Positions 34,501 through 49,500 of a stretch of DNA of 64,000 bases are shown here, in pieces. The stretch lies in assembly GCA_033675265.1 (NCBI GenBank), contig JAUJYZ010001180.1, positions 115,001 through 179,000 of the forward strand. The letters are read 5' to 3'. Source of the DNA: Actinostola sp. cb2023. Lineage: Eukaryota > Cnidaria > Anthozoa > Actiniaria > Actinostolidae. The notes below the pieces were generated by a model, which saw only the letters and a program-made list of their open reading frames with translations, ran no database searches and was not told the DNA's origin. A program made the translations under genes and the position numbers. Positions within the stretch are counted from its first letter, which is position 1. Every line of letters starts with the position of its first letter.

Positions 34501-37500
34501 AGTCACTTCGGACACATTTTATCCCGATTCGGTTCCAGGAATCACGGTAATCCTTAAACTCTGACTTGGCTTATTAGTTCCATTCAAGTGATATTATTGA
34601 GGAATTGAAGGGATATTTCCTTTTCTATTTTAGCCAATCAGAAGAAAGATTTAATATCATGCATAATACACATGGTAACGCGATGTTGGTCACGCGTTCT
34701 ATTTTGGTAGTTATCAGTCATTTTGGCTTGGGCATACCAGGCGTACCAAATATGGAATTTCGTTACCAAATAAGGAAGTATTGCTCTCAGTCTTCTTTTG
34801 TATAGTACAATGTATTTGGATGATAAGTTTTTGCTTATGCGGTCCGAACAGCACCCTTAGAGTATAATACCATATATGGAATGTTGCTACCAAATAAGGA
34901 ATTGGTAACAAAATATCTCTTATATACCGTATATAGTATCTGGATGACAGAAAAAAATAAAACATTCTGGATGACAAGTGTTTGCTGCTTGGACAAAAGT
35001 AATGGAAACAAAATTACCGAGAATGAAGGGTTGGCCATTGCTTGCGCAAACTCTAAAGTGGGAACTGACGCTGAGCGTATTGTCTCAGTGCGACCACGCA
35101 AGAACTTCCTAGTGGAGGCAGTCTCGTATGCAGGGGCAATGTGGCCATGTAACCTAAATGAAACATTCAACAATCAACAACAATCAACAAATCAATTTGC
35201 AACACAAACAAGTGTGACCATCTGTTTTGACTTTAAACAATAGACCAAATGCAATAATGGCGTCCAAACCTTTTTACCGATACGGCGGCCATTTTGGATT
35301 CTATTGTTTTGGCTATAACATTATGGGATGCCCAGGGTGCAAATGACCCAGAAACTGTAGAGAGTGGAGTCGCGTCAATATATTATTTTTCTATGTCACT
35401 CTAGCCATAGACTTGTGTGACTTAATATCTACATGTGTTGTGTATTGTTGTATAATTTTGTACAAATTCATTGCTTTAAATTAGGTTTTCGTAGTTTTTC
35501 AAGGCCAAATGGTTACTAGCTTGCACCCTGGGCATCCCATAATTTCTTCATAATTCAAGATGGCCGCCGTATCGGTAAAAAGGTCTATTGCCCTTGTTTT
35601 GGACTGACTAGCCTCTCATACAGGTGAAAATGTTTTTGTATTTCCACATGAACACGAGGCTAGTCAGTCCAGAACAATAGCAATTGAAATTGGACGCAAA
35701 TTGCATTCGGTCTATACATGTATAATGTCTCGCTGATACCACAAATATCAATGGAAACTAGCGAATACACTAGTATGGGCTGCGTTGGAGTATACATGTC
35801 GTACCTTATTCGTACTTCAGTTCGCGATTTTGTTAAGACAACATTTCGCGAGGCTTTATTTTCGCGATTTCGATAAGAGAAAATGATAAAAGAGCATTAA
35901 ATTTTTTTTCTTCTAAAAAAACAAACTTATTTCTATACAAACAGGAATAAGCCGAGATGACAGTCAACTAGACTAACTGAACGTTATAAGCTTGTAGCTA
36001 AAACAGACAAAAACGTTTACACTATACGGTTGCTCAGTTGCAAATGGTTGTATTATGTTGTTGAATAAGTCGTTTTAAAAACCAATTTCGTATTAAATAA
36101 CGTTTTATGTTGATTAAATGGTTTCGAGATGTATTATTTTCTCTGGGTATAATATTTCGCGTGTTTAAAGTCCGCGAGCCTTTTTTTTCGCGAGGCTTTA
36201 ATTTCGCGATTTTTTTAAAATCGCGAAAATCGCGAACTTAAAGCCTCGCGAAATTAAGTACGAATAAGGTAGTATATTCTAAGTACCTACAATACACAAG
36301 AATATCCAATGAGATATGGAACAGGAAAAGGTGCTTGTCCACGGTCTGGACAGCGGAGATTCGTGAGATATGTAATTGTAAGCTTAAATTCATTGGATGA
36401 CGAGGGAATTCCACGTTGAATTTCTCGAGGAACCTGATGTCACTTTCCTTTTTTTGGTGGAAAAATTCACCCACAAGTCACTTCTCTTCCAAAACCTTCC
36501 ATTACTACAATCATTCTGATTGGCTAAGCAATTATTTTGCGCTCTGTGATTGGTTGATAAAATCACACTACCTGAAGTGAGTAAGTTGGTATGATATCTG
36601 TAACCACGCATCAGGGCTGAGCTTCTGCTTTTTGATGAAACTCTTGCCATAGTGATCAAACTTGAAGCACCTTACATCAATGTCATTGACCAAACTATTA
36701 AGAAAAGACATAAAAACAGTACATACAGCTTATTAGATGTTTTCTCGGGTATTACAGGCTGATATTTTGCGAGTTGCGAATGTATTTTTCCGAGCACACA
36801 GGGCGAGGAAAAATGCGAGCAACGAGTAAAATGTCAGCCCGTAATACCCGAGAAAACATCTAATGAGGGATTTATTATATAACTGTGACGTAATTTTATC
36901 AGGATTGTTTTTTGAGTTTTTTGAGTTGTGAACAGGACAATTCGGATTTCTACAGGGAATTAACGCCTCACATCGGCACTAAAAAATGACCAAATTAGGT
37001 AAAATTACGTCACAGTTATATAATAATTACAATTATTCACACCTTAATAGGCCTTTTACAGGAATACAGTACTAGAGTCGTTTTCGTATGAAGTTATGGT
37101 ACGGTTCGTGCCGCGTGCGGTGATCGTGCCGTGCCGTGCGGTGACCATGCCGTGCGGTGACCATGCCGTGCGGTGACCGTACCGTGCGGTGACTGTGTCG
37201 TGCCGTGACCGTGCCGTGCGGTGACTGTGATCGTGCCGTGCGGTGACTGTGTCGTGCGGTGACCGTGACCGTGCCGTGCCGTGACCATGCCGTGCGGTGA
37301 ACGTGCCGTGCGGTGACCATGCCGTGCGGTGAACGTGCTGTGCTGTGCGGTGACCATGCCGTGCGGTGAACGTGCTGTGCGGTGACCATGCCGTGCGGTG
37401 ACCATGCCGTGCGGTGAACGTGCCGTGCGGTGAACGTGCTGTGCGGTGACCATGCCGTGCGGTGAACGTGCTGTGCGGTGACCATGCCGTGCGGTGAACG

Positions 37501-40500
37501 TGCCGTGCGGTGACCATGCCTGCTGTGCGGTGACCATGCCGTGCGGTGAACGTGCTGTGCGGTGACCATGCCGTGCGGTGAACGTGCCGTGCGGTGACCA
37601 TGCCGTGCGGTGAACGTGCCGTGCGGTGACCGTGCTGTATGGTGACCGTGCAGTGACTGTTACCCGTGTCCAAGCATGCCGATTGGTTGAGCGATGATTT
37701 TGCATGCTGTGATTGGTTGAATACAATGTCTTCGATTCCGTACCGTGACCGTAACTCCGTGCTGTAGGTTTACCACTCATACGAAAACGACTCTATCACG
37801 TGTAACGGATCCCAAAATAATGTGGTGAGAACAGAAAACTGTGTCTGTTGTTCTCATTAACTCATATTTTATACTACTACTACTAATAATAATAATACTA
37901 TCAATAATAATAATGATTTACATAGCATTATTTCCAATGTATTTAACAAATAGAACAGCTTTTTCCGTGCTCCGTTCAGCAATACAGCACGAAGGAAGTG
38001 ACGAGAGCACGAAAGAAGTGTAGGGAGAGCACGACCATGCACTTCCCGAGTGCTGTATTACTGAACGGAGCACGGAAAAAGCTGTTCTATTTGCTTTAAT
38101 ATATAGAATGATGAGAAAAAGGGCAAGAAAGTTGAGGATTCTGTTGTGTTTTTGAATAACATTTTAGCGAGTGAAGTGCGCGCGCTACTGACGCCAGTTA
38201 CGCCATCGAGCGCGCGCTTGGTTTGTTTTCTTCAGAATTTTGATTCAATCCAAAACAGCCGAAAAATAGCGTCATCAAACCGTGCTCCGTTCTCTGTAGA
38301 CTTTCTAAAAGTCCTCAGCCCTTTTTTTTTATATATACTGGCGGGACTGAGGACTTTTCATCTCTGCTTCGCGCCATTTTTACCGACGGGTTTTTCAGTC
38401 GGTGAATACATTATATCAAACAGCCAATCAGAACGCCTTGGTGAAGAGATGTCAATCAAGTATGTAAATAGCTAAGAACAGAATAAAAAGAATGAAAAGC
38501 CGCACTATATAATTATTCATATTTTGATTTGTCTCCGCCCCCAAAAGTCGATTACGTCAAAATTATCGACATTTTTGGCGCGAATTAACCGAGTGGATCC
38601 ACTTAACAATTTTGACGATTCGATGACGCCAACCGTGGTAAATAAGAGGACATACCACAAGAAACTATCGTAAATTTGTTAATTTTACCACAACAGACGG
38701 AGAAAATATTCGAAAACGCCGAGAAATTTTGAAAGAAAAACTGATTCAAGCGCGCGCTAGCTCCGTGCGCGAGCGAACACGCAATTTCCGTGGTATGTAC
38801 TCTTATTTACCACGGCTCTAAGCCAATCAGAGAGCGAGAAACTGACTAGTTGTGGTAAACACGGAAATCGAATCCCTGCAAGGGAAACAAGTCGCCCACT
38901 CGCGACTCCGTCGCAAGTAAATTCTCGCGCTTCGCGCTCGCCAAGTTCTATTTCTATGGGCAGGGAGAAAAAGAGAGTGGACGTTACAGCCAATCAGAGC
39001 GCGCGGATTGACTTGACTATATAATAATATTTCATACTACATTTGTACCTTTCCATTTGATACTTGGCAATTGTTATAGCTTCTACAGTGGAATTATGCA
39101 AGTCCCATTTGAGTTTTACAGGGTTTGGAAGACCGTTACTGCATGGACTTATTGATTCATAGCCCTCCCTAAAAACAAATATCATTTTATTAATATTAAT
39201 AAATATGGTATCAAACATACAGTACATTGCACATAGTTCATATTACTACTGATTTCTATTAATTGTATTAAAATAACTTTTTACCAAAATTTGCGTTGCC
39301 AAACTCGGGGTGGGTGCGGCTTATCTGTGAGTGCGGCTTATATGCCGGTGAATACAGTACTTTTAGAGCAATCAAGAAACTAGTCCCAATAGTTAATTAG
39401 CCTACATATTTTCTCCTTGTGTCGTGGGGAGGGGAGGGGGAGGGGGAGGGGGGAGGATTGAGGGGGAGTGTGGTGAGGGTATCACTTGTATTTGCTATTA
39501 TGAAATGAATGGAAGGGCTTCCATGAAAGAACAACGTAAGTGATCTCTGATCAAAATCTAAATTCTCCTTGAGGTTCTTTGAATTTCAAAGGAGAATTTC
39601 AGTTTTGATCACAAGTCACTTACTCTGTTCTTGCAGGGACTCCTTCAATTAAAAGAGAGTTGACTGTACATGCATATCAAATGAAATGTTACTGTAAAGA
39701 TATATGTCACATTGGTAATAGCTAGTAATGTAATTCGTAAGGTTTTCATCAAGCGTAAAAAGACTCAGAAAAATACTGAGCCCAGACGGGAATTGAACCC
39801 GTGACCTCCTGGATACTAGTCAGACGCTCTAACCACTGAGCCACTGGGAACTCATGTGATTAAGCAGGTCTTGGTTCGTATTAATACCCAGGTCACTTAG
39901 GATGTACAATCTAGTACGATCAGCTAAGCGGAAGAAATCTTGTCAGATCTACATTGTAAGTTGTTTGTAAGTTATAAGGTAATTTGTCGCTTGGTAATAG
40001 TTAGTATTTGTAGTTCGGAAGGTTTCGTCAAGCGTAAAAAGATTCAGAAAAATACTGAGCCCAGGCGGGAATTGAACCCGTGCCCTCCTGGATACTAGTC
40101 AGACGCTCTAACCACTGAGCCACTGAGTCTTTTTACGCTTGACAAAACCTTACGAACTACTTTACTATATGCCACATGTTTGGTGGTTCACCTGTTTTCT
40201 ACAGTAAAATCCCAGAGGCGAGCAACAGGAGGTGCCTCTGCAGGGGTGTGTTCATAGACAGCACCACAATGTCCATCCTCACTAATGCAAAACTAACAAA
40301 AACAACAATTACAAACTTTCACATTGAATATCACAGTTGATATTATTTGATATTAAATTACTAATTTATTACTTATTTTATTTATTACTTATTTTATTTA
40401 TTACTTATTTTATTTATTACTTATTTTATTTATAACTAATTTAATTGATTACTTATTTAATTTATAACTTATTAATTAACCTCAGGATCTACCATTTCGA

Positions 40501-43500
40501 AATGCCCAGTGTAGACTAACTATTTCGAATAAAGTATTATTATTATTATATTATTATTTACATGTAAAAAATGTTGTAGTAGACTTTCTGAAAGTCTGTT
40601 TTCAAAAGGGAAGAATTTGTGAAAAATCAACCAAAATGTTCATTGTATCGGGATATACCATATTTGATTGAATAAGTGCCCACTTTAGATTAAGCGCCTC
40701 CCTCGATTATGTGCCCCCCTTGAACATGAAATTTGAAATAAGCGCCCATCAAATACAATTATTTTTCAAATGGTGTTACATTGCATTGCGATGATTTGGA
40801 CATGAATGATTAAATAGAATTTGTGATTTTTTTTGTGTGATTTTTAAATTCTATGTTTTTTACATTGTATGCCCTGAAAAACTGTACAAGTCATACTTTT
40901 CCTACAGCACACACACACATCCATCATCGCTGTTGGTCTGTTTCACATTCTTTTTTTTGGTTACATGATGACATTTATTTGTTATTTAATCAGAGTAGAT
41001 TTTACGTTTGGGCTTGTGGATTGTGTTCATTATACCGGGAGTTCGTTAAATAGGGGTTTGTTATATCAGGTTCTGTTCCATACATTTTACTGTACATTTA
41101 ACTTTGGCCGGAACCAAAAATATTGTTCATTATAATGGCATTTGCATTGCAAAAATTCTGGCCGCCACAATATATCAATATATCAATATATCGGGTGCAT
41201 TATGGGTAATTAAATAATACTATTTTGAGTTTCCTAACTTATTAAATGAAGCAAAATTTACAAATAACAAACGTAAGACTAAAATAAACATTATACTAAA
41301 TATTTCTACCAACTTTGCTGGCGTTAACCCGCTTCAAGGGGAATTTTCGATTATTTATTTACCCATAATGCACCCGATATATTGATATATTGATATTTCG
41401 TGACGGCCAGAATTTTTGCAAATGATTGTAGGTAAATCAGGGTTCCACTGTAATAATATACCACACTATTCACAGCCATGCTGTATGGAAATTAAAATGT
41501 CTCCCCTGTGGCTTGATATTGTAATTCCCATACTTATACGGCTGCTCATATTGTATCTATTACATGTACATACTTCATACAGTTGTATTGTTGTAATACA
41601 TACGTTAAGGGTTTTATCAAACCAACGGTTCATGCTATTGGAGTCTAACCCATCACCATGCAAGTTCTGCCGAGCAGTAACTGAGTTAGTAGCATCTTCC
41701 ATCATGCTTGGTGCTTGGGTTGATGGGACAGGGGGCTTGTCCAGGCACACCACAAACAAAGCACTACCAATTAACTCTAAGTTGAGCTTGTTCCTTTTAT
41801 CTAAGAAATAATACAAGAAAATGAGACAAGTTTACATACATACAGTCAAACCGGCCCTCTGTTAAGGTATCAGGATATGTTTTTTTAGCAAAAATGTCCA
41901 AAATCGGATTTTTAAAGATTTTGAATAAGCTTTCCTTTTTCTATGACTTTCTTTAAAATAAATTACAAATTTTAACGAATCAAGCAGAGAAAATGAAGAT
42001 AACCAAAATCGTGACTAAGTTGCTACAGGAAACGATATATCAACAGTAATTGGTTGGATTGTGACGTCATTCGAAGCGCATCAGTACGTGACACTCATAA
42101 CCACGCGGCGAACGATACAACTACATGTACATGTAAAAGCAAATACACATCCTCAAGAAAACGTAAATCTTTATATTCTCATCCAAGAAGAAGATCGTCG
42201 ACTTCGTCTTCAAAGAAACCGTTCCCAAACAGAGCAGAAAACCATACAAATACATACACACTAAAACATGCCCCGGCACCCGCAATACTCGAACAAGACA
42301 GAGCACATAGACATAGACTTTATTTTAGTACCAGTAGTACCAGTACCAGTAGTTTACAATAAATTTACTGCAATATTTTGTCATTTGCATATGACCTGTC
42401 GACCTTTGTTGAATACTGACCAGATATCTTGACAAGTGGTTGACAGATTCAATTACGCTAGGTGTTGGATAAACATGGTGTGGCTTGATCTTGCGTCTTT
42501 TCTCGGAACTATTTTCAGCGCTAAATGCACGTCTTTCAAACTGTAATCTGCTTATTACAGAAAACACCATGACGCGTCGTGCTTCTCTTAACACTTCTCT
42601 CGTCTTCTGATCAGTCCCCGCATGTTATAAATCTGCACATAGCACGCGCGATAGTTTTCTACATCATGCCGTACGGAACGAGCGCAGCTAGGGTTTCGAT
42701 GGATTGCGCTGAAAATTTGCAAGGTGGCTCAGCAATAGTTGATCTAAAAAACAGTGTCTCCGATTTTTTCATGCTATTTTCGTTCAAACGTTATGGCCCT
42801 ATTTGTTGACAACATAGCTCTAAAATCAATTGTTTAACTTTGGCGTAGGATTGCGGTTGATCTAAAACAGATATCGGAAAATTGAGACACCGTTTTGAAG
42901 TTCATTATCTCGAGAGTCTGTTAGTGTGTTTTTCACAAGCATAGCTTAAATTTCATGTGCAATCTAACTTTTAGAACGCACTACGGTCGAATTTCACGTA
43001 TACTCGCCTAACAATTTCTATAATGCAAAATCTTAAAATATGAAAGTATACTCAAAAACTACATTTATTCAGCTTTCAGAAAATGTATACTTTCTTTGTA
43101 AAATATTGTAAAGCGCGCGTGTTGTCGAAGCCCAAAGACATAGGGGTCCAAAACGTATCCTGATACCTTAAGCGGCCACCTTTGTTTAAAGTGCTACTAT
43201 GATGAAATTTTGCAAAGCTATAAGGGAGGAAAAAAACCTCTGAAATTCGTTCTATGAAAAAAAAAAGTTTAACCATGACCATTTTAGTTATACAGTGTTC
43301 ATTCAACAATAACAGTAAAAGCTTTGAAACGCGAATGTGCTCAGAAAAACTATAATCTGAGTGGATTGCGAATATGTTGCCGTCACTAGTGGACTCCATC
43401 AGTCTCGTCTGGTACCCCTTTTCTATTGCCTAATAATTATTGTTCCTAATATTTCCTCGAGTCCTAACAACACAGTACACACTGTGCGGGGGCAGGTCCA

Positions 43501-46500
43501 AGCCCACAACTCATTTTATTCCATCAAATAAATTGAACTTACATCATGCAAGCAAGGACCACAATGGCCTCACTGTGATACTTCACAACATACATGTACA
43601 ACTGTATATACCCTAATTTACATAACTTGCTCCAGGACCTCTCGTCCATGTAGGAAATCATTTCCCTCTCCATTACCAACTCTCTACGATCGTTGTCCAT
43701 TACAAGAGAAATATATTTTCCTGTATACGGTACATGTAGCCCATATGGGGAGGAGTAAATGGAGGGGGCTTATAACCGGGGGAACTTTTAACTGGGATTC
43801 TACGGTATTTACACATACTTATACTGGTGGCAGCATACATGTACATGTATCTTCCCCAGTTCTTGTCTGGTACAAGGATGTAAACTGTACATAATCATCA
43901 TGTGCTTACGACATTAATCAATACCTTTGCTGAGTTGTTTTCTTTGTTTAGCCCATGAAGTTCTGTCAGTGGTCGTCAAGATTCCAATTGGCTGTTCTAA
44001 TGCTTCATCATTTTCCACAACTTTTAACAGTTGGTACATCAATGCACTTTCACTCAGAGGTTTTCCATCGGAATGATAAACATCAAAGACAAAAAACTAC
44101 CAAAGAACAGAACAAATAATAATAAACTGAAGAAACAGTCCTTTTATCTCTGTATCGTCCTTGACCTTGTCGATCGTCCTTGACCTTCATACAATGTATT
44201 TATCGTACCTGATTCCTATAAGCAACAAGAATGTGCTTTGATTTGTCCTTTGAAGCCAAAACAAATTGATCTCTGTTAATTAGAGGGACTCTAACACCAC
44301 CAAAAAGCACTTTATATTGAGCCATATTTAAAGGATCTTTACCCATCATGTCTACCGTCAGTGTCTCACTGAAAAGAGAGCATAACAGCAAAATGGAATA
44401 TCTGGATAATTTAATTGTAACAAGGAGCAAGTGTGGCCCAGTTGGCATGTGCACTGACTACAAAGCGAGGAAAACACTAGATAGCAATGACCTAATGTAC
44501 AATGTAAACCAGGTCAAGATTTGAATAACAATAGGAACTATTGTTAGTACAACAATAGGAACTACAATGTATTGTTAGATATGCCTCGTTCTACAAAGGA
44601 CATGTCTTTGTAGTGTTATTCAAATCTTGACCTGGTTTAGGTCATTGCTATGTAGTGTTTTCCACAAAGCCAGAGGTCTGGACATAGTTTGACCCTCAGT
44701 GACCTCACACACTTGTTCCAAAGTTCTTCTCTCATCCATACTCTGATTCCGAACACGGCGACCAATTTGAATAACCATTGTTCCCAACTGACCAGCCTCT
44801 CATACAGGTGAGAACGCTTTTGTGTTTCCACATGAACACGAGGCCAGTCAGTCAAAGAACAATGGTTATTCAAATTGGTTGCCATGTTCGGAATCGGTGT
44901 ATGTAGCTTCAGCTTTAAATATCTGTACAAAGAAGCTCACTGATGGAGAAAGGGGAGTAAAGTGTGTACCATCAGCCTCAAGTTGATGAGTAACTCTTGA
45001 AGTTAGTTCACTTTCACGAGTTATCGACATTAAATAAAGTCTCTTTACTTTACTTTAACCCATTCGCTCCTGAGCTATTTTGAGTTTTTTAGCGATTTTC
45101 TGGACCTAATCACGTCGTAGGAAATTTCGATTCCATATAAGGGGTTTCCATGGAAATCTTGATAGTTCTGAAAGCCCACGGGCTCAGGTTCTGACGTAAT
45201 CTTTCTCTTGTCGTGAATCTCCGCGAGGAACAGCATCTCGTAGCTACTAGGAGCGGTCAATTTTGCATTTTTAGAGTGTTTATAGCCATTATTCACCACA
45301 GAAGCCCCCAGGACAGCATCATTAAGCTTGACTGGTGTGGTAGAGACTGTTCTCCTGGAAGAAATCAGGAGTTTAGATACGAATTCATGAACACATTTCG
45401 ACATTGCCGTTCGGAAATTCAAAATGGCGGACTCAAGTGTGAAATCGTCTCTCTGGTCTTTCTGTGGTGGATTCCAGGACCTACAAAGGCATTTTTGGCG
45501 ACTTTGGACTTGTAAAGAATGCAACCGGTGCAATATTTTGCCTGTAGGACTGAGTGGCTCGACACTCTATATATTCTTAAAAACACAAAAGGCGGGAGGA
45601 TTTCTGTCGAAATTCCCGGATGTTTCCCGGCATCCTTTTCGGGCGTGCAGAACGAAAACACGTGTTAGCGAAAGTGGTCCTAAGGAAATGGCTATTGTTC
45701 AGCGAGTTAAGGAAAAGAGAGGGCAAAATTCACGAATATATCAAGAAGAGAGATGGAAGTTTGCTGAGAAAGTGGCGTTTTGTTTCGCAAGGATGTATTT
45801 TGGAAGAAAATCCAAGTCAAATGTCGTTCATTTTCGAGGTGTAAAATTGCGTCAAAAACACGCATTTTGATTTTTATGGCAAACAAATTGAACTAATGCC
45901 CAGAAATCGGACCTGTAAATCAGTTTACTTGAGGTTAAAATATGAAGAGTTCTCTAGTTGTCACTAATAACTGGCCATGAGATCGATGTTACGAAAATTC
46001 AGAAAGTTATAATTTTTCAAAGCAGTATCGATGTTTACGGCCGGTTTCGGCCGGTGTAGGAGTCAATGGGTTAAATATACAATCTTATGAGAGATGACTA
46101 GATGCACTATAAATGTTCATGTTTTTAGTATTTGTAACCATAGATACATGTATGTATTTTATCTCTGGAATAAAGACATTATTATTATTATAAAGTACAA
46201 CTACAGTCAAACCTCTATTAAGTTGGCCCTCTGTTAAGCGGTCACCCTTTAAGCGGCGGTAACTTTCACTGAAATTCCCAGAAATCGGTCTCCATACTTA
46301 CTGTAAACTTGACCTCAGTATTAGCCATTACCTAAACGAGCAGGGGACTGGGACCAAGTCTGTAAACCTAATTCAATAAGAAACTAGCAAAAATGGGCGT
46401 CATTTTCTGGGAGAGCAGATCAAACTTAGCTAGTCTGGAAAGTTTGGTGAACTTCGGCTTAATATTGACAATGCTAGAGGGCATCAAATATACATGTCTA

Positions 46501-49500
46501 TTTTTACATACAAACTCTGTAAATTTTTGACGTTGTCCAGCCAAACCATACATTCACTGTAAAATTTTGGCTGGACAACACAATTTCAAAAGTTTATAAT
46601 TCCGACAGAATTCGCTCAAATCACATCAAACTTTGCACAGATACCAATTTCAACATGCTGTTTCATGTCATAAACTTAATTTCGTAATAGCATTAATTCT
46701 AATAAACTCGTTCCCAGTCCCCTGCTCGTTTAGGTAATGGCTAATGAAGCAGCCAGTTGGACATTTCCCGACGGTGACCGCTTATACAGAGCATCTGGTA
46801 GAGTGCGGGGGAAAAATGAAAATAGTGCGGAAATTTTTGGAAATAGTACGGAATAGTGCGGAAATTTAAATTAGCATATTTAGAGAGTTTAATTTATTTG
46901 AAATACATATTTTTATTGTCAGTAATTCCTGTGTTGTCTTAAGAGTCTGCTGCTTGGCTGCACCGGACTTCTTAGCTACCTCCACGTTTCTTTTGTGAGA
47001 TGAAGTCTCGCACAATATTGCACGAAGAACAAAACATCAATTCGTTATCAGCATGAAATGTTCCATTAGCGTACTGACGAGCTCTATCTTTGGCATTGAT
47101 CTTTGCAGGAAGATGTGTATTCTTTTCTGTGCTTGTTGATGACTTTATCCATATTTATATGCACAACTGAAAAAAACACGGCTTCAAAAGGTGCCACACA
47201 AACGTGAGGACATTTTCCCGCCAACAACATCCTGATTTGTATTGATAACTGTGATTGGACAAGAATTGACAAAATTCTGCCAATCGTAAGCCTTCTTAGA
47301 ATAAAAACTAGTCTCCAGGATCTTGCAACAATTGCAAAGAACGCCTTGTTGATTTTTGTTCAACGCTCGAGAACCTACGTAAACTAAGGTGTTTAGATTC
47401 TCAAATTTGCCGTAAAAACAATGAAATCCGCTTAGAAATGACAAATTTGGAAGGTAATTTTAGTTCAGAAGAAATATTTCATGAATTTGGTGATTTATTC
47501 TGGTCATTTTTTCGAAAATAGTGCGGAAAACGATCAATAGTGCGGAAAACGATCAATAGTGCGATTCGGTGCGATTTTAGGTCAATAGTGCGAAATCGCA
47601 CCCTCGCACTCTGTCAGATGCTCTGCTTATAGAGGTTTGACTGTACATTGAATTTTTTAACATTTCTTACTTGTCAATTTGATCCTTAAACTTCAACACG
47701 TTGGAGATCATTCTTGAGCTGTATTTCAGATAACCTAAACTGTCTTTGAATACTTCTTTTGGGAAGGTTGTACCTGGACTGAAGTTTATTGGTAATGGAA
47801 CTCTTTGTTCAAGGTATCCTATATTATTCCACCAGTCTATAAGCTGCAAATACAGTACATGGACAAGAACTTCTAGTTCATTTTCTATAATATATATAGA
47901 GGTTATTTACCGGTCGGGAGGTCCGGATAGGGAAAAACTGTGTCCGAGGTCTCGAGTATACGGAGGACACAGTTTTTCCCTATCTGGACCGACCAAGGCC
48001 AGTAAATAACTTTTTTGTTTTGTTTTTTTCCTCTGGGTTATTTTTCGCCAACTGCCAGCCATGATTACTTAAAACGTGAACTGCACAAAAAAAAAGACGA
48101 AAAAGAAACAAAGCTCACTTGAAACAAACAAAATAATAAAGAAAAAAGAAATAATTTTTCCCCTTCAAATTGTGTTATCGAAGGGCAGTCCGGTATGCTA
48201 GGATACCGGACCGTGGTCAGATATAGAAAATACCGCCTGCTTCAACAACCAATCAGAGCATGTGATTTCTTAGGATACCGGACCGGAAAAACATAAATAA
48301 TATTACTGTACCATGTATAAGTCGACCACCCATTTTTGGACTCAAAATCTAGTATTTCATATTTCTCATGACAGTATAAGACTAAGTCAAGAAGCAAATA
48401 TTACAGAATACCCTTGGATATCCTTGGCTATTTATACCTCCGAGCAAAACAAGGTGGCGTCGCGTTGCACAAGCGTGTCTTCTTACTTGTGCCCAGGCCG
48501 AAGGCCGGGGCAGGAGTCTTAGATTGGAGACCGTCTTGTTTTTTTTTTTTTTTAGTAGTTGACGCAAAATGGAAGAAGGCGACACGAAGTCTGACTGACC
48601 ACAAGAGAGATTACAAATCACAAACCAATCAAGAGGCATCGGAGGTCAAGATCAAATTGAGCCATCAAATTAAAACTCATGTAAACGGTAGTTTTCCAAA
48701 ATCTAAATATGTTTTCTCGATTTTGCTAGCACTGTTACTGACTCTCTTAACCAGCCGTTTATACAAATTCTGAGCTGGCCGCTATTATGTTGTCGAGTAC
48801 CGAGTCACCGAACAAGTAGCCAAACACTGAGTTGATAACTATAATCGTTCAGTCTCAGATGTAAACATAGAGAAATGCTTAAGCAGTGAATACACCTATC
48901 ACTCAACAAGTAACCAAACACTGTGGTGATCAGTATAATCGTTATCTCAGATCTAAACATTGAGAAATGTTTAAGTCGTGAATACAGCTACTGTATGCAT
49001 GATGACTAAGCACAATCTGCAATCGAGTGTGACTGTGAATGAGACCACTAAAAGCTGATCTACATGTATGAGGTTTTACATGTATCAACAGTTGACCTCT
49101 TTCTTCACAAACCTTGTTGAAATATTCCCGGCCTATCTAATCAATGAGCTAATTCTGAATGGCTTGAGTTTCCTTGCCAGGATTGTCCTTTTTCCAAAAA
49201 TACCTTTATAAAGTGGCTCAAAGAAAATTGTCTGGGGTGAGAATGAAAATGTGTGTCTCGGTCAGTTCAGTTCATTCCTGATCTCTTCGTTCTTCACAGC
49301 TCAGTCCCTCACCGAATGGAAGGTGGAGGCCCATATAAAGTATACTTATTTCATGCTACAATGCATCCCAGTGCTCAATCGCACCAGGGCATGAGTGAAC
49401 TCTTATTAAAGCATCTAGTTCTTCTTGAAAATAAATTTTATATATTTGGCTGACTATTCACTTGTGTGGTATATACATTTACTAAAACAATGATTCCCCC

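Larger units (their letters stand above)
45059..46071. mobile_element. TTAA-flanked element, 1.01 kb, CCCATT ends
   Basis: TTAA at 45,055-45,058 and 46,072-46,075; ends CCCATTCGCTCCTGA and TAGGAGTCAATGGG. TTAA followed by CCC is the piggyBac signature. Two divergent reading frames start from a shared centre near 45,410. The interior is homologous to the element at 26,797-28,616. Confidence 0.75.

Noticed and set aside
37056..37780. Three overlapping minus-strand ORFs of 165-228 codons rich in His, Thr and Arg
   Set aside because: They come from one 16-bp repeat read in three frames inside a MITE, with no other coding signal.
39777..40126. Two possible tRNA-Thr genes
   Set aside because: The acceptor stems do not pair, and both are followed by the same SINE body.
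44637..44930. Minus-strand ORF of 97 codons between CRAT exons
   Set aside because: It covers hairpin repeats, and the CRAT exons on both sides join in phase without it.
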